Part shown: positions 63,685-64,000 of the stretch, piece by piece | Numbering within the stretch: the first letter of the stretch is position 1 | Layout: every line of letters begins with the position of its first letter | Assembly: GCA_964275585.1 (NCBI GenBank) | Contig: CAXYCJ010000011.1 | Span: forward strand, 27,570 to 91,569 | DNA: 64,000 nucleotides | Source: D2472 sp964275585 | GTDB lineage: Bacteria; Pseudomonadota; Gammaproteobacteria; Magnimaribacterales; D2472 | Reading direction: 5' to 3' | Position numbers and translations under genes: made by a program | The notes under the pieces: generated by a model | Database searches by the model: none | The model's input: only the letters and a program-made list of their open reading frames with translations | Told to the model about the DNA's origin: nothing

Positions 63685-64000
63685 CTAAGTCACTGCATAG
63701 TCGAGCGGCAGGGCAGTGGTATACTTAATTTGTTCCATTGCAAAACTTGAACTCACATCGGTCAGATCAACGTACTCTATCAACCTTTTATAAAATTCAT
63801 CATATGATGCTATATCCGGTACAACGACGCGAAGCAGGTAATCAACATCACCACTCATTCTGTAAAATTCAACTACCTCGGAAAAAGAGGAAACCGCCGC
63901 TGAAAATTTTTCAAACCAAGCCGCACTATGATGGTTTGTTCGGATCGACACAAAAGCTGTAACATCAACGTTTAGCGATTCTGCATTAAGCAGAGCAACT
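63685..64000 (-). CDS. Lrp/AsnC-family regulator, N-terminal part beyond the window
   Basis: The frame stays open to the end of the window (upstream codons read VALLNAESLNVDVTAF), so only the C-terminal ligand-binding RAM/AsnC domain is seen: FVSIRTNHHSAAWFEKFSAAV, SGDVDYLLRVVVPDIASYDEFYKRL and SSFAMEQIKYTTALPL. The helix-turn-helix domain lies outside. It is typical of Lrp-like regulators sensing amino acids; its targets are unknown. The gene ends with a leucine- and aspartate-rich tail LDYAVT. Confidence 0.85.
   Translation of the reverse strand, partial: VALLNAESLNVDVTAFVSIRTNHHSAAWFEKFSAAVSSFSEVVEFYRMSGDVDYLLRVVVPDIASYDEFYKRLIEYVDLTDVSSSFAMEQIKYTTALPLDYAVT

Noticed and set aside
48725..64000. 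GC-richer block as a horizontally acquired island
   Set aside because: The boundary is an exact laboratory primer that cuts a gene, so it is a chimera and not transfer.
1..64000. tRNA, rRNA, riboswitch, insertion sequence or integrase genes
   Set aside because: I looked in the intergenic gaps and saw no convincing tRNA clover-leaf motifs, rRNA segments, transposase or tyrosine-recombinase reading frames; a covariance-model scan would be needed to exclude short RNAs.

Overview
The window is two unrelated bacterial DNA pieces joined by a laboratory primer. Bases 1-48699 are AT-rich and read as a marine gammaproteobacterium: a complete nqrABCDEF-apbE-nqrM sodium pump operon, mfd beside a CsiV-like gene, trmA/nfuA, icd-clpS-clpA-infA, the long-form isocitrate lyase and a gammaproteobacterial dif site. 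A SAR86-like or similar low-GC lineage is my inference; no rRNA or other marker settles it. Bases 48725-64000 are clearly richer in GC and look alphaproteobacterial (EamA transporters, GMC oxidoreductase, TauD dioxygenases, a CoxL-like molybdenum hydroxylase). Between them, 48700-48724 is an exact 25-base copy of the SMART/ISPCR cDNA primer, cutting an acyl-CoA dehydrogenase gene in half. The composition shift there is an artefact, not horizontal transfer.

Layout of the first piece. 1-4679: an envelope operon (PEGA/SUMF1-fold protein, 47-residue exported peptide, MotA/ExbB-like channel, two membrane-anchored von Willebrand A proteins whose single membrane helix resembles that of MotB). 4697-10600: trmA, a DUF2970-like small protein, nfuA, csiV-like, mfd. 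10653-21497: two acyl-CoA dehydrogenases, a long GAPDH, then the Na+-NQR operon with its maturation genes. 21494-29824: aceA, purB, mnmA, icd, clpS, clpA, infA. 29887-29914: a 28-bp dif site matching E. coli dif at 24 of 28 positions, with the XerD arm identical. To its right, 30-35 kb is an accessory zone of exported or lipoprotein genes (MORN protein, haloalkane dehalogenase-like hydrolase plus a duplicated tail, large lipoprotein, 19-residue-repeat protein, hypothetical). It is punctuated by two further sites with the identical 11-bp XerC arm and a decayed XerD arm in the same polarity. This looks like a chain of Xer-integrated gene modules stacked at the replication terminus. Coding strand switches around dif (mostly + to the left, nearly all - to the right), as expected at a terminus.

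35.6-48.7 kb is a degradation block: sulfotransferase-like protein with class IV aminotransferase, D-aminoacylase-like lipoprotein, thiolase, fused indolepyruvate:ferredoxin oxidoreductase, VOC protein, extradiol-type dioxygenase, two enoyl-CoA hydratases, acyl-CoA dehydrogenases and a SnoaL-like protein. Together they suggest CoA-linked breakdown of an unidentified aromatic, branched or terpenoid acid.

The second piece carries four EamA exporters, a choline-dehydrogenase-type flavoprotein, an MFS exporter, a cupin, two divergent TauD dioxygenases, an SDR, a three-subunit molybdenum hydroxylase, a low-molecular-weight phosphatase and a partial Lrp/AsnC regulator. Four genes across both pieces are broken by or contain frameshifts; three of the four shifts are explained by one extra base in a homopolymer run and are probably sequencing errors.
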